64,000 nt of DNA from Gemmatimonadaceae bacterium (GTDB taxonomy: Bacteria > Gemmatimonadota > Gemmatimonadetes > Gemmatimonadales > Gemmatimonadaceae). Made by a program: the position numbers and the translations under genes. Location of the stretch: the NCBI GenBank assembly GCA_013697785.1, contig JACCWE010000156.1:1-64000 (forward strand), written 5' to 3'. Within the stretch, counting starts at the first letter, position 1. Every line of letters begins with the position of its first letter. The notes beneath the pieces are model-generated. The model was given only the letters and a program-made list of their open reading frames with translations. It ran no database searches and was not told the DNA's origin. Shown here piece after piece: positions 1-8,510 of this stretch.

Positions 1-1215
1 TTCTACTCGTCGAGCGACGACCCGTTTTCGATTCTCGAGCCTTACAACGAGTGGTATAACCAGGCCGTTCCGGAGGGTTATTATCTCTTCGCGCAGGCCA
101 TGTCGACGCCGCCCAGCGGAACCGTCGACCTGACCGAAGGGCTGCACCATGAGCACGTCAAGCTCATAAATCTATCCTCTTACAACTATCTCGGCCTCTC
201 GTACCGCCGCGAAGTCATCGAGGCTGGAAAGGCGGCAATCGAGAAGTACGGACTCGGCGCGGCGGGCTCTCCGATTCTGAGCGGCACGATGGACATCCAC
301 TGCCAGCTCGAGGAAGCGCTCGCGAAGTTCAAGAAGAAGGAAGCCGTGATGGTCTTCCCCACCGGCTACAGCACGAACGTCGGTATGATCTCGGCGCTCA
401 TGCGTCCGGGCGACTGGGTCATCGCCGATCAGAACGCGCACGCGAGCATCGTCGACGGCGCGATTCTCTCGAAGGCGAACGTGCGCTTCTTCCGCCACAA
501 CAACCCCGCGGATCTCGAGAAGAAGCTCAAGCAGACGACGGGGAAGAAGCTCGTCGCGATCGAGGGCGTGTACTCGATGGACGGCGACGTCTGCCCGCTT
601 CCCGATCTCGTTGCCGTCGCCAAGAAGTACGGCGCGCGCATCCTGCTCGACGAAGCACACTCGGCGTTCGTCTACGGCGCCAACGGCCGCGGCGTCGCCG
701 AGCAGTTCGGGCTCGAGGATGAAGTCGACATTCACATCGGCACCTTCTCCAAGGCGCTGGGGGGACAGGGCGGCTACGTCGGTGGCTCGCAGAATCTGTA
801 CAACTATCTCAAGGGATTCGCGCGGTCGCGCGTCTTCTCCTGTGCGCTCTCACCAGTGATCGCGGCAGGCGTGCTTGCGGCGCTGGATCTCGCGACGGCC
901 GAGCCGGAGCTGCGCACCAGGCTGTGGTCGAACGTCGCGCACATGCGCGCGCGCCTCGAGGAGGAGGGCGTCGATGTCGGGGACTCCTCGTCGCAGATCA
1001 TTCCGATCATGGTCCGCAACGATCGCCGCGTCTTCGAGCTCGGACACAAGCTGCTCAAGGCGGGAATCTATCTGCAGCCGATCATCTTTCCTGCGGTCGC
1101 CAAGCACCGGTCGCGCTTCCGGGTTTCTGTATCATCATCGCACACAATCGAACAGCTCGACGCTGGCGTATCGATCATCGCCCGCGTACTTCGTGAAGAG
1201 GGAATACTCGTATGA
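1..1215 (+). CDS. Alpha-oxoamine synthase family PLP enzyme (KBL / AONS / serine palmitoyltransferase-like), 5' truncated by window
   Basis: The reading frame continues upstream of the listed M to base 1 (FYSSSDDPFSILEPYNEWYNQ...). Class II aminotransferase motifs: SYNYLGLS, GSPILSGTMDIHCQLEEALAKF, DEAHSAFVYG, GTFSKALGGQGG. Confidence 0.85.
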   Translation, partial: FYSSSDDPFSILEPYNEWYNQAVPEGYYLFAQAMSTPPSGTVDLTEGLHHEHVKLINLSSYNYLGLSYRREVIEAGKAAIEKYGLGAAGSPILSGTMDIHCQLEEALAKFKKKEAVMVFPTGYSTNVGMISALMRPGDWVIADQNAHASIVDGAILSKANVRFFRHNNPADLEKKLKQTTGKKLVAIEGVYSMDGDVCPLPDLVAVAKKYGARILLDEAHSAFVYGANGRGVAEQFGLEDEVDIHIGTFSKALGGQGGYVGGSQNLYNYLKGFARSRVFSCALSPVIAAGVLAALDLATAEPELRTRLWSNVAHMRARLEEEGVDVGDSSSQIIPIMVRNDRRVFELGHKLLKAGIYLQPIIFPAVAKHRSRFRVSVSSSHTIEQLDAGVSIIARVLREEGILV

Positions 1216-1904
1216 GCAAAACAGACGGCATGGTGCAGTACCACTTTCGTGATGCGATCGGCGGCTTCTTCGAGTTCCCGACGGAGAACGCGCGCGCGAT
1301 CCTGCCGCCGGAGCTGCAGCCGATCGAGCCGCATCACGGCTCGAGTGTGCTCTCGGTCATGGCGTTCGACTTTCACGACAGCCCGGTCGGCGACTACGGC
1401 GAGCTGATTCTCTCGATTCTCGTGTCGCCACGCGTCGAGCCGGGCGTGCCGATGCCGCGCTCCGCCTTCTATCCGTTCCGTCTTGCGACGACGACGCGCG
1501 AGTCGCGTGAGCACGCGATCGAGCGCTGGCACCTGCCGCACTACATGCAGGACATCTCGCTCACGTGGGAACGTGGCGACGGGCACATCACGATCCACGC
1601 GACGGATCGCGGCGAGCCGATCGTCGACATGCGCGTGACGGAGCACGAGTGGTCGAACGTCGATCACCGCTACCAGGCGTTCATGAACGATGAGGAGGGC
1701 GCCTACACCTCCACGATCATGATGGCCGGCCAGTTCTCCGAGAACGAAGAGGAGCGCGGCGGCATCACGATCCACTCGCAGGCGATGACGGGGCTGCTCG
1801 AGGACTGGGACGTGGATTTCACTCCCTTCCGCGAGCTGTGGATGAAGAACGGACTTCAGACCTTCCATCCGCTGCAGACACTGGCCTCCTACGCGCGTCG
1901 ATGA
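1212..1904 (+). CDS. Acetoacetate decarboxylase-like (ADC-fold) family protein
   Basis: 230 aa; overall ADC-like sequence character. ATGA overlap with the upstream gene. Confidence 0.5.
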   Translation: MSKTDGMVQYHFRDAIGGFFEFPTENARAILPPELQPIEPHHGSSVLSVMAFDFHDSPVGDYGELILSILVSPRVEPGVPMPRSAFYPFRLATTTRESREHAIERWHLPHYMQDISLTWERGDGHITIHATDRGEPIVDMRVTEHEWSNVDHRYQAFMNDEEGAYTSTIMMAGQFSENEEERGGITIHSQAMTGLLEDWDVDFTPFRELWMKNGLQTFHPLQTLASYARR

Positions 1905-2815
1905 CCGACCGCGTCACGGTGATCGTGAACCCCGCCTCCGGAAGAGGGCGGGGTTCGCGTTTACTCCCCGACATACGTAGCACTTTCGCCGCCGTCGGCA
2001 TCACCGATGTGCGACTCACCGAGCGCCCGGGCGACGAAAGACGTCTCGCGGCGCTTGCGTTGCACGACGGAGCGACGACGATCGTCGCGTGCGGCGGCGA
2101 CGGCACGTGGAGCAACGCAGCGAACGCGATTCTTTCATCCGGCGCCGACTGCAAGCTCGTGCTCCTCGCCGCCGGCACCGGCAACGACTTCGCGAAGACC
2201 GTCGGCGCCCCCGCGCGCGACCTCGCCGCGACGGCGAAGCTCGCGGTCGAGGGACCCGAGATGCTCGTCGACGTCGGCCGCATCGAGGATCGCTACTTCC
2301 TCAACGTGACGGGCTTCGGCTTCGATATAGCCGTCCTCGACGATCTCGAGAACATTCCGCTGTTGACGGGCGATCTTCTCTACCTGGGCGCCGCGCTTCG
2401 ACAGCTCTTCAAGTTCGACGGGATGTCGATCGACATCACCACTGCCGCCGTCGCGCGCGGCGCGCGTGCGCACCTCATGCTGATAATTGCGAACGGGCGC
2501 AACTTCGGCGGCATGTTCCAGATCGCGCCCGACGCGCGCATCAACGACGGCCTGCTCGACGCGATCTCGATTCTCGATGCGCCGCCGTGGACGCGCATTT
2601 CGATGCTGGCCTCGGCGCCGAGCGGGAAGCACGTGCGCAATCCGCTCGTGCTGGCAGAGCAGGCGAGCGTGTTCACCCTGAAGTTCGCAGCGCCCCCCGC
2701 GTACGAAACCGACGGGGAGTACAACCAGGCGACATCGGCGACGATCGAGATCGCGTGCATTCCCGGCGCCCTTCGCGTAGCGACGCCGGTGACGGTGATC
2801 AGCTCGAGGGCGTGA
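1901..2815 (+). CDS. Diacylglycerol/sphingosine kinase-family lipid kinase (DAGKc)
   Basis: Start trimmed to MTDRVTVIVNPASGRGRG at 1901 (ATGA overlap with the upstream stop). Motifs VNPASGRG, ACGGDGTWSNAANAI, LLAAGTGNDFAKT. Confidence 0.85.
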   Translation: MTDRVTVIVNPASGRGRGSRLLPDIRSTFAAVGITDVRLTERPGDERRLAALALHDGATTIVACGGDGTWSNAANAILSSGADCKLVLLAAGTGNDFAKTVGAPARDLAATAKLAVEGPEMLVDVGRIEDRYFLNVTGFGFDIAVLDDLENIPLLTGDLLYLGAALRQLFKFDGMSIDITTAAVARGARAHLMLIIANGRNFGGMFQIAPDARINDGLLDAISILDAPPWTRISMLASAPSGKHVRNPLVLAEQASVFTLKFAAPPAYETDGEYNQATSATIEIACIPGALRVATPVTVISSRA

Positions 2816-2845
2816 CGGCAAACCGTCGCGCGACGGGCAGCTGAG

Positions 2846-3838
2846 CTACGGCAGCGTGATCGTGTTGTTCGTTCCGAGCTCGACCGAGCCGTTTCGAGCG
2901 AGTGCGCGACCGATCAGGTTCGCATTGTCCACCATCGTGATGCTGGTGAGAGCAATGACGTTGCCCTTCCACTGCGAGCCCGTACCGAGCGTCGCTGATG
3001 ATCCGACGACCCAGTATACGTTCCTCGCTTTTGCACCGTTGATCAGCACGACGTTCCCGGCGGTGGTCAACGTGCTCGGCGCCTGGAACACGAACGTCGC
3101 CAACGAATCGTTTCCAGCGTCGAGCGTCAGCGTTCCCGTGACTCCGATGCTGGAGGTCGAGCAGTAAACGCCCGGGGCCTTGGTCGTCGCGCCAATGTCC
3201 GCGGTGATGAGATTGGCACCCGGACAGGGGAGGCCCATCAGCGAGTCGTAGGCTGCCGTGAGATCGTTCTGCGCGCGCAGCGCAATCGCGTCGGCGAGGT
3301 GCTTCACCCCCGTGATCACGCACGGCGGAAATCCGGTCACCGTGCTTCCCGGGCTGATCGCGATGTTAGCGTTGATCGTTCCTTCCGTGACGCAAGTGAA
3401 CGACTGCCCCGCCATGATTCCGTTCGCCGCCGCGCTTCTCAACAGCCCCGGCCTCAGAAGCGAGGTGTCAGAAGTGACGATGACCGTCGCTTCGCCGAAG
3501 ACCGAGCCGTTCGCCGCCTTGACGGTGTTGGTGAAGACACCGGTGTCCGTTCCGGCGGTGAACATCCCGGTGGACGCGTTTATCGTCCCGCCGCCGTTAT
3601 TGACGGACCAGACGGCCGTGAAGTCCACTGGAGCGCCGAGGTCGTTACTTCCCGTCGCGGTGAAGGTTCCCGTTTCACCGACGCTCAGGAGTTGGGGGTT
3701 CGGCGTGACGACGATCGACGTGAGAGCGATGGGCCCGTTCGCATCTCGCGACCCGCAGGCGCCCGCGGCGCCCACAGCAATGATCATCGCAGCGGACGTC
3801 CACAGGTTGCGAGGCCGTACAGTGAATACGCGCACCAT
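2846..3838 (-). CDS. Secreted ice-binding protein: Ig-like (BIG2-type) domain plus DUF3494 ice-binding domain, lipoprotein-type signal
   Basis: C-terminal IALRAQNDLTAAYDSLMGLPC...LTLDAGNDSLATFVFQAPSTLTTAGNVVLINGAKARNVYWVVGSSATLGTGSQWKGNVIAL is the DUF3494 signature. N-terminal SIVVTPNPQLLSVGETGTFTATGS is Ig-like. Lipobox region GAAGACGS. Confidence 0.87.
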   Translation of the reverse strand: MVRVFTVRPRNLWTSAAMIIAVGAAGACGSRDANGPIALTSIVVTPNPQLLSVGETGTFTATGSNDLGAPVDFTAVWSVNNGGGTINASTGMFTAGTDTGVFTNTVKAANGSVFGEATVIVTSDTSLLRPGLLRSAAANGIMAGQSFTCVTEGTINANIAISPGSTVTGFPPCVITGVKHLADAIALRAQNDLTAAYDSLMGLPCPGANLITADIGATTKAPGVYCSTSSIGVTGTLTLDAGNDSLATFVFQAPSTLTTAGNVVLINGAKARNVYWVVGSSATLGTGSQWKGNVIALTSITMVDNANLIGRALARNGSVELGTNNTITLP

Positions 3839-4103
3839 CTCGATCACATTGTATGAGAATGGGCGCCGTGATTTCCGCGTCGCGCTGGTGCCCCTCTCAT
3901 GATACACCGCTACTAGCCAATTTCACACTACATTCGCGCAGTAATGCTCCAACTCATCCCGCTGGCGCCGCCTCACCGAGCATCGACACCCCGTGCGCAT
4001 CGAAGCTTTATTACAAAAAACTAATGTTGGTCGATGGTGAGCGCTCGTATGTGGGGCGAACTCCCCTTGGCAAGCACCCAATCGCCGACCGCCGCTCGAC
4101 CTC

Positions 4104-6407
4104 TCAGCGCATTCGCGGCGGCGCCGGCGACATCCCCAGCGTGTCTCCGATCACGGTAAAGCTCGCCTCGCGCGTGGCATCCGAGCTCGTGCCCGCGAAC
4201 AGCGTGAACGTGCCTGGCTCGACTATCCGTCTCATTCCGAGATCATAGAACGCAAGATCGCCCGCGCCGAGGGTGAACGACACGGTTTCGCTCGCCCCGG
4301 CCGCGAGATGCACGCGCCTGAAGCGCACCAGCTGCCTGACGGGCCTCGCGACGCTCGCGACATCGTCGCGCAGGTACAGCTGCACCACCTCATCACCATC
4401 GCGCTTCCCCGTGTTCGTCACCGCGACCGACACGGCAACCGAATCGCTCGCGCGCATCGTGCTCTTCGCTACGCGAACATCGCCATAGGCGAAGGTCGTG
4501 TAGCTCAGCCCATGGCCGAACGGGAAAAGCGGTGTGAGCGCGAGGTCGTTGTACCGCGTCGTGTACTTGTCCTTCGGATCGAACGGGCGCCCTGTGTTCC
4601 GATGCGCGTAGTAGATCGGCATCTGTCCCGTTGCGCGCGGGAAGGTGATCGGCAGCTTTCCGCTCGGCGCATACGCCCCGAAGAGCACATCGGCGATCGC
4701 GTCGCCGTGCGTCGTGCCGAGGTACCACGTCTCGAGGATCGCGGGCACGCTGTCGGCGAGCCACGGAATCGCGAGCGCGCGTCCATTCATGAGAAGCGCG
4801 ACGAGCGGCTTCCCGCTCGCCGCACGTGCCACGCGCTTCGCGAGCTCGAGCTGCGCCGGCGGAAGCTCGAGCGCCGCCCTGCTCTCCGCCTCGCCGGTGC
4901 GATTGCCGCTCTCGCCAAGCACGAGGACCACTGCATCTGCGTCGCGCGCGAGCGCCACGGCCGCCGCGACGCCGCTCGTGTCCTGGCCCGCCGGGAGTGC
5001 GCCCGCGGCGAAGCGAACCTTCATCGATAGATTTGCGCGCGCGAGCCCGGCGAGCACCGTCGCCGACTCGCCGGGATGACCGCTCACCGACCACGGGCCC
5101 ATCGCGCTCGTGTCGTCGGCGGCGAGCGCGCCGATCACCGCGAGCGTGCCGATGCTTCGCGACAGCGGCAGCGTCGCTCCGTCGTTCTTGAGCAGCACCA
5201 TCGACTCGCGCGCGGCCACACGCGCGCTCGCCAGATGCTCGGCCGAAAGGGTGACGCGAGCGGCGGTGGCTTCGTTGGCGCCGTGGTAGGGATTCGTGAA
5301 CAGGCCAAGCTTGTACTTGGCGAGCAGTACGTGCCGCACCGCCTCGTCGACCTCCGCGCGCGCGGCCGCATCGGTGCGCGCCAATCGCGCGAGGCTCGCG
5401 GGATAGACGCCGTCAGCCATGTCGACCTCGACGCCGGCGCGCAGCGCGATCGTGCCCGCGTCCGCGGTGTCGCGCGCAACGCCGTGCGGCACGAGCTCGA
5501 CGATTCCGGCCCAGTCGCTCACGACGAGACCGTCGAAGTGCATCTGCTTTCTGAGCACGTTGCGAAGGAGCCAGGCGCTCGCGTGTGGCGGCGAGCCGTT
5601 GATCGAGCTGAACGACGCCATCACCGAGCCGGCGCCCGCATCGATCGCGCTCTGAAACGGCGGCAGATAGATCTCGTAGAAGGAGCGCTCGCTCAGCTCT
5701 GCGTTCGCGTAGTCTCGTCCGCTCTCCACCGCGCCGTACGCGGCGAAGTGCTTTGCCGTCGCGAGCAGCGATGAGGCGTCGGAGAGGCGCGTGCCCTGGA
5801 AGCCGCGCACGCGCGCTGCTGCCATGATACTGCCGAGGTAGGGATCCTCGCCCGAGCTCTCGACGATCCGGCCCCAGCGCGAATCGCGCGCGATGTCGAC
5901 CATCGGCGCGTAGTTCCAGGTGATCCCGTTCGCGGTGGCCTCCATCGCCGCGATGCGCGCGTTGGCTTGCGCGAGCTCGGGATCGAAGCTCGCGGCCTCC
6001 GCCAGCGGCACCGGGAACACCGTGCGAAAGCCGTGGATCACGTCGAGCGAGAAGAGGAGCGGAATCTTATGCGGCGATTCTTCGACCGCGATACGCTGCA
6101 TGGTGCGCGTGCGCTCCGCGCCCTGCACGCCGATAACGGATCCGAGAAGTCCGGCGCGCACCTGCGCCGAGCTCCCTCGAGGAACGGTTGGCCCTGTCTG
6201 GAGCCCCTCTGCCGGCGACATCGTCAGCTGTCCGACCTTCTCCTCGATGCTGAGTGTCGCGAGCACCGAGTCGACGAAGCGATTGGCGACCGCATCGCCC
6301 GTGCTCTGGCTCGCGAGTGGCGCGCTCGCACTCGTTCGTGCGGAGCCGCAGGCGGCAAGGAAGATCAGCGGAATCGTCGCTGAAAGCATGCGATATCTCA
6401 CGTACAT
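4104..6407 (-). CDS. bglX: Glycoside hydrolase family 3 beta-glucosidase, lipoprotein
   Basis: FLAACGS lipobox. GH3 motifs GRDYANAELSERSFYEIYLPPFQSAIDAGAGSVMASFSSINGSPPHAS and LVVSDWAGI; C-terminal fibronectin-like domain. Confidence 0.9.
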   Translation of the reverse strand: MYVRYRMLSATIPLIFLAACGSARTSASAPLASQSTGDAVANRFVDSVLATLSIEEKVGQLTMSPAEGLQTGPTVPRGSSAQVRAGLLGSVIGVQGAERTRTMQRIAVEESPHKIPLLFSLDVIHGFRTVFPVPLAEAASFDPELAQANARIAAMEATANGITWNYAPMVDIARDSRWGRIVESSGEDPYLGSIMAAARVRGFQGTRLSDASSLLATAKHFAAYGAVESGRDYANAELSERSFYEIYLPPFQSAIDAGAGSVMASFSSINGSPPHASAWLLRNVLRKQMHFDGLVVSDWAGIVELVPHGVARDTADAGTIALRAGVEVDMADGVYPASLARLARTDAAARAEVDEAVRHVLLAKYKLGLFTNPYHGANEATAARVTLSAEHLASARVAARESMVLLKNDGATLPLSRSIGTLAVIGALAADDTSAMGPWSVSGHPGESATVLAGLARANLSMKVRFAAGALPAGQDTSGVAAAVALARDADAVVLVLGESGNRTGEAESRAALELPPAQLELAKRVARAASGKPLVALLMNGRALAIPWLADSVPAILETWYLGTTHGDAIADVLFGAYAPSGKLPITFPRATGQMPIYYAHRNTGRPFDPKDKYTTRYNDLALTPLFPFGHGLSYTTFAYGDVRVAKSTMRASDSVAVSVAVTNTGKRDGDEVVQLYLRDDVASVARPVRQLVRFRRVHLAAGASETVSFTLGAGDLAFYDLGMRRIVEPGTFTLFAGTSSDATREASFTVIGDTLGMSPAPPRMR

Positions 6408-6516
6408 AGCCTCACGGAATGGGCGCCGCGAATCAACCCGCTGCCTGCCCGAAAGTACTGTTGCGCACCCCCCTGCGTAGTTTCATCTTGCGAGGTACCC
6501 GCCTCGGAGCCCGACA

Positions 6517-7110
6517 ATGTTTTCGTTCATCAGTATGCGGCGCATCCTCGCTGCCGCCGCTGCGTTGGCAGTGATTCCAGCGGCCTCGCGCGCGCAGGAT
6601 CCGAATCCGGCCAACATCCCCAACGTCGGCCAGCAGGCGCCCGATTTCACGGCGCCGGCCTCGACGCGCTACGGGCTCCTCAAGAACCCGTTGCACCTCA
6701 CCGACCTTCGCGGCAAGACGGTGGTGCTCGCCTTCTTCCCGAGATCGCGCACGAAGGGATGCACGGTGCAGATGGAGTCGTACCGTGATCGCTACGCGAC
6801 GCTCTTCGCGGGCGGCAAGGGGATCGTCGTTGTGTCGATCAGCACCGACGCGGACACCATGCAGCAGTCGTGGGCACGCGACGCAAACTTCCCGATGGTC
6901 TTCGTCAGCGACTCGGCCGGCATCATCGGCAAGGCGTATGGCGTGATCGATGAGAAGAATCACTACGACACACGCGTCGCGTTCGTGCTCGCCCCGGATG
7001 GACGAATCTCGTATCGCGCGCTGCCGTTCAAGGAGCTCACCGAGACCGCGTACTCCGAGCTCGGCTCGGCCGTCGCGAGCACATCGCACGCGGGCGCAGG
7101 AAGCCGTTGA
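6517..7110 (+). CDS. Peroxiredoxin (AhpC/TSA, Bcp-like; apparently 1-Cys)
   Basis: Signal-peptide-like N-terminus. VVLAFFPRSRTKGCTVQMESYRD matches the TxxC peroxidatic site; no second Cys in the mature region. Confidence 0.85.
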   Translation: MFSFISMRRILAAAAALAVIPAASRAQDPNPANIPNVGQQAPDFTAPASTRYGLLKNPLHLTDLRGKTVVLAFFPRSRTKGCTVQMESYRDRYATLFAGGKGIVVVSISTDADTMQQSWARDANFPMVFVSDSAGIIGKAYGVIDEKNHYDTRVAFVLAPDGRISYRALPFKELTETAYSELGSAVASTSHAGAGSR

Positions 7111-7838
7111 GGGGTCGCGCCGCCAGGCTTTTTTCGCGCTCGACATCGAAGCGCGAGTCCGGCCATGACAAATCGGACCGGACTGCGGCGCATGGGCTGT
7201 TGCAGGCGGCAGAGCGGGATTTGCAGCAGGTGGTGCTCGACATTCACGATGGGCCGGTGCAGGACATCTTCAGCGCGCTGTCGCAGGTGCATCTCCTGCG
7301 CATGCGTCCTGAGCTGCAGGCAGGCGAAGCATCGATCGGCTTGCGGCGTGTGGCGGCCGCGCTCGAGCGCGCGCTCGGTGAGATTCGAAGCTTCATCGGC
7401 GCGTTCAGGCCGCCGGAATTCGAGCGGCGTGCGGTGGGGGCGATCATCGAGGGACTGGTCGTGCAGCACGAGTCGATCACGGGAAACACCGTCGACCTCG
7501 AGCTCGGCGATGACATCCCCGAAGTATCGGTGTCGCTGAAGATCGCGATCTACCGGATTCTGCAGGAAGCGCTCGCGAACGCGACGCGGCACGCGCAGGC
7601 ATCGGAACATTCGGTGCGGCTGGTGGTCGAAGGTAAGGAGCTCGTGCTCGAAGTGCGCGATGATGGGCACGGCTTCGATGTTGCCGGAATTCTCGAGAGC
7701 GAGAACGACGTCGGCGTGACGGGCGGACATTTCGGTTTGCGCGGGATGCGCGACCGGGTTGAGATCATGAACGGTACTCTAGAAATCGACTCGGGTGCAG
7801 ACGGTACGAGCGTCGAAGTCCGGTTCCCCATCCAATGA
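7107..7838 (+). CDS. Soluble NarL-type sensor histidine kinase (HisKA_3 + HATPase_c)
   Basis: VVLDIHDGPVQDIFSAL (H-box), EALANATRHAQA, VRDDGHGFD, GGHFGLRGMRDRVE. TTG start overlapping the peroxiredoxin stop. Confidence 0.85.
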   Translation: MRGRAARLFSRSTSKRESGHDKSDRTAAHGLLQAAERDLQQVVLDIHDGPVQDIFSALSQVHLLRMRPELQAGEASIGLRRVAAALERALGEIRSFIGAFRPPEFERRAVGAIIEGLVVQHESITGNTVDLELGDDIPEVSVSLKIAIYRILQEALANATRHAQASEHSVRLVVEGKELVLEVRDDGHGFDVAGILESENDVGVTGGHFGLRGMRDRVEIMNGTLEIDSGADGTSVEVRFPIQ

Positions 7839-7841
7839 CCA

Positions 7842-8510
7842 ATGCCCGGTGATGGCGCCATGATTCGTGTGATGCTCGTCGACGACCATCCGCTCGTTCT
7901 CGAAGGACTGCGGGCGATGATGGACGCGGAGCGCGACATACAGGTCGTCGCGACGACCACAGAGGGTGAGCGCGTGCCGGAACTCGTGCGTCTGCACCGC
8001 CCCGACGTGGTCGTGCTCGATCTCGAGCTCGGCACGACGAACGGCTATGAAGTGCTCAAGAAGCTGCGCGCCGAGCAGATCACGATTCGCGTGCTGGTGC
8101 TCACCGCGTATGGCGACGGTGAATCGATGCGCGCGGCGCTCGAGCATCAGGCGGACGGCATCGCGCTCAAGACCGATGCGCCCGCACGCACGGTGGATGC
8201 GCTGCGCGCGGTGCACTCTGGCGTTCTCGTCTTCCCGCAGGCTGCGCGGCGATGGATGCGGAAGTCGAACGAGCGCGCGATCGTGGGGCCGGGGTCGCTG
8301 AGCGACCGCGAGCGCGAGGTGTGGGCGCTACTCGCGGCGGGACTCTCCAACGGCGTGATCGCGACGCAGCTCGGCGTGAGCGCGAGCACGGTGAAGTTCC
8401 ACACGCAGAATCTTTTTCAGAAGCTGGGCGTGAACAACCGCACGGCGGCGGCGGTGGAATACGAGAAGCAGATCCCGGCGGCGGCGCGGGTGAGGGAGAA
8501 GCTGGTTTAG
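7842..8510 (+). CDS. LuxR/NarL-family response regulator
   Basis: MLVDDHPLVLEGL receiver, VVVLDLEL phospho-acceptor, LSDREREVWALLAAGLSNGVIATQLGVSASTVKFHTQNLFQKLGVNNRT HTH. Confidence 0.93.
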   Translation: MPGDGAMIRVMLVDDHPLVLEGLRAMMDAERDIQVVATTTEGERVPELVRLHRPDVVVLDLELGTTNGYEVLKKLRAEQITIRVLVLTAYGDGESMRAALEHQADGIALKTDAPARTVDALRAVHSGVLVFPQAARRWMRKSNERAIVGPGSLSDREREVWALLAAGLSNGVIATQLGVSASTVKFHTQNLFQKLGVNNRTAAAVEYEKQIPAAARVREKLV

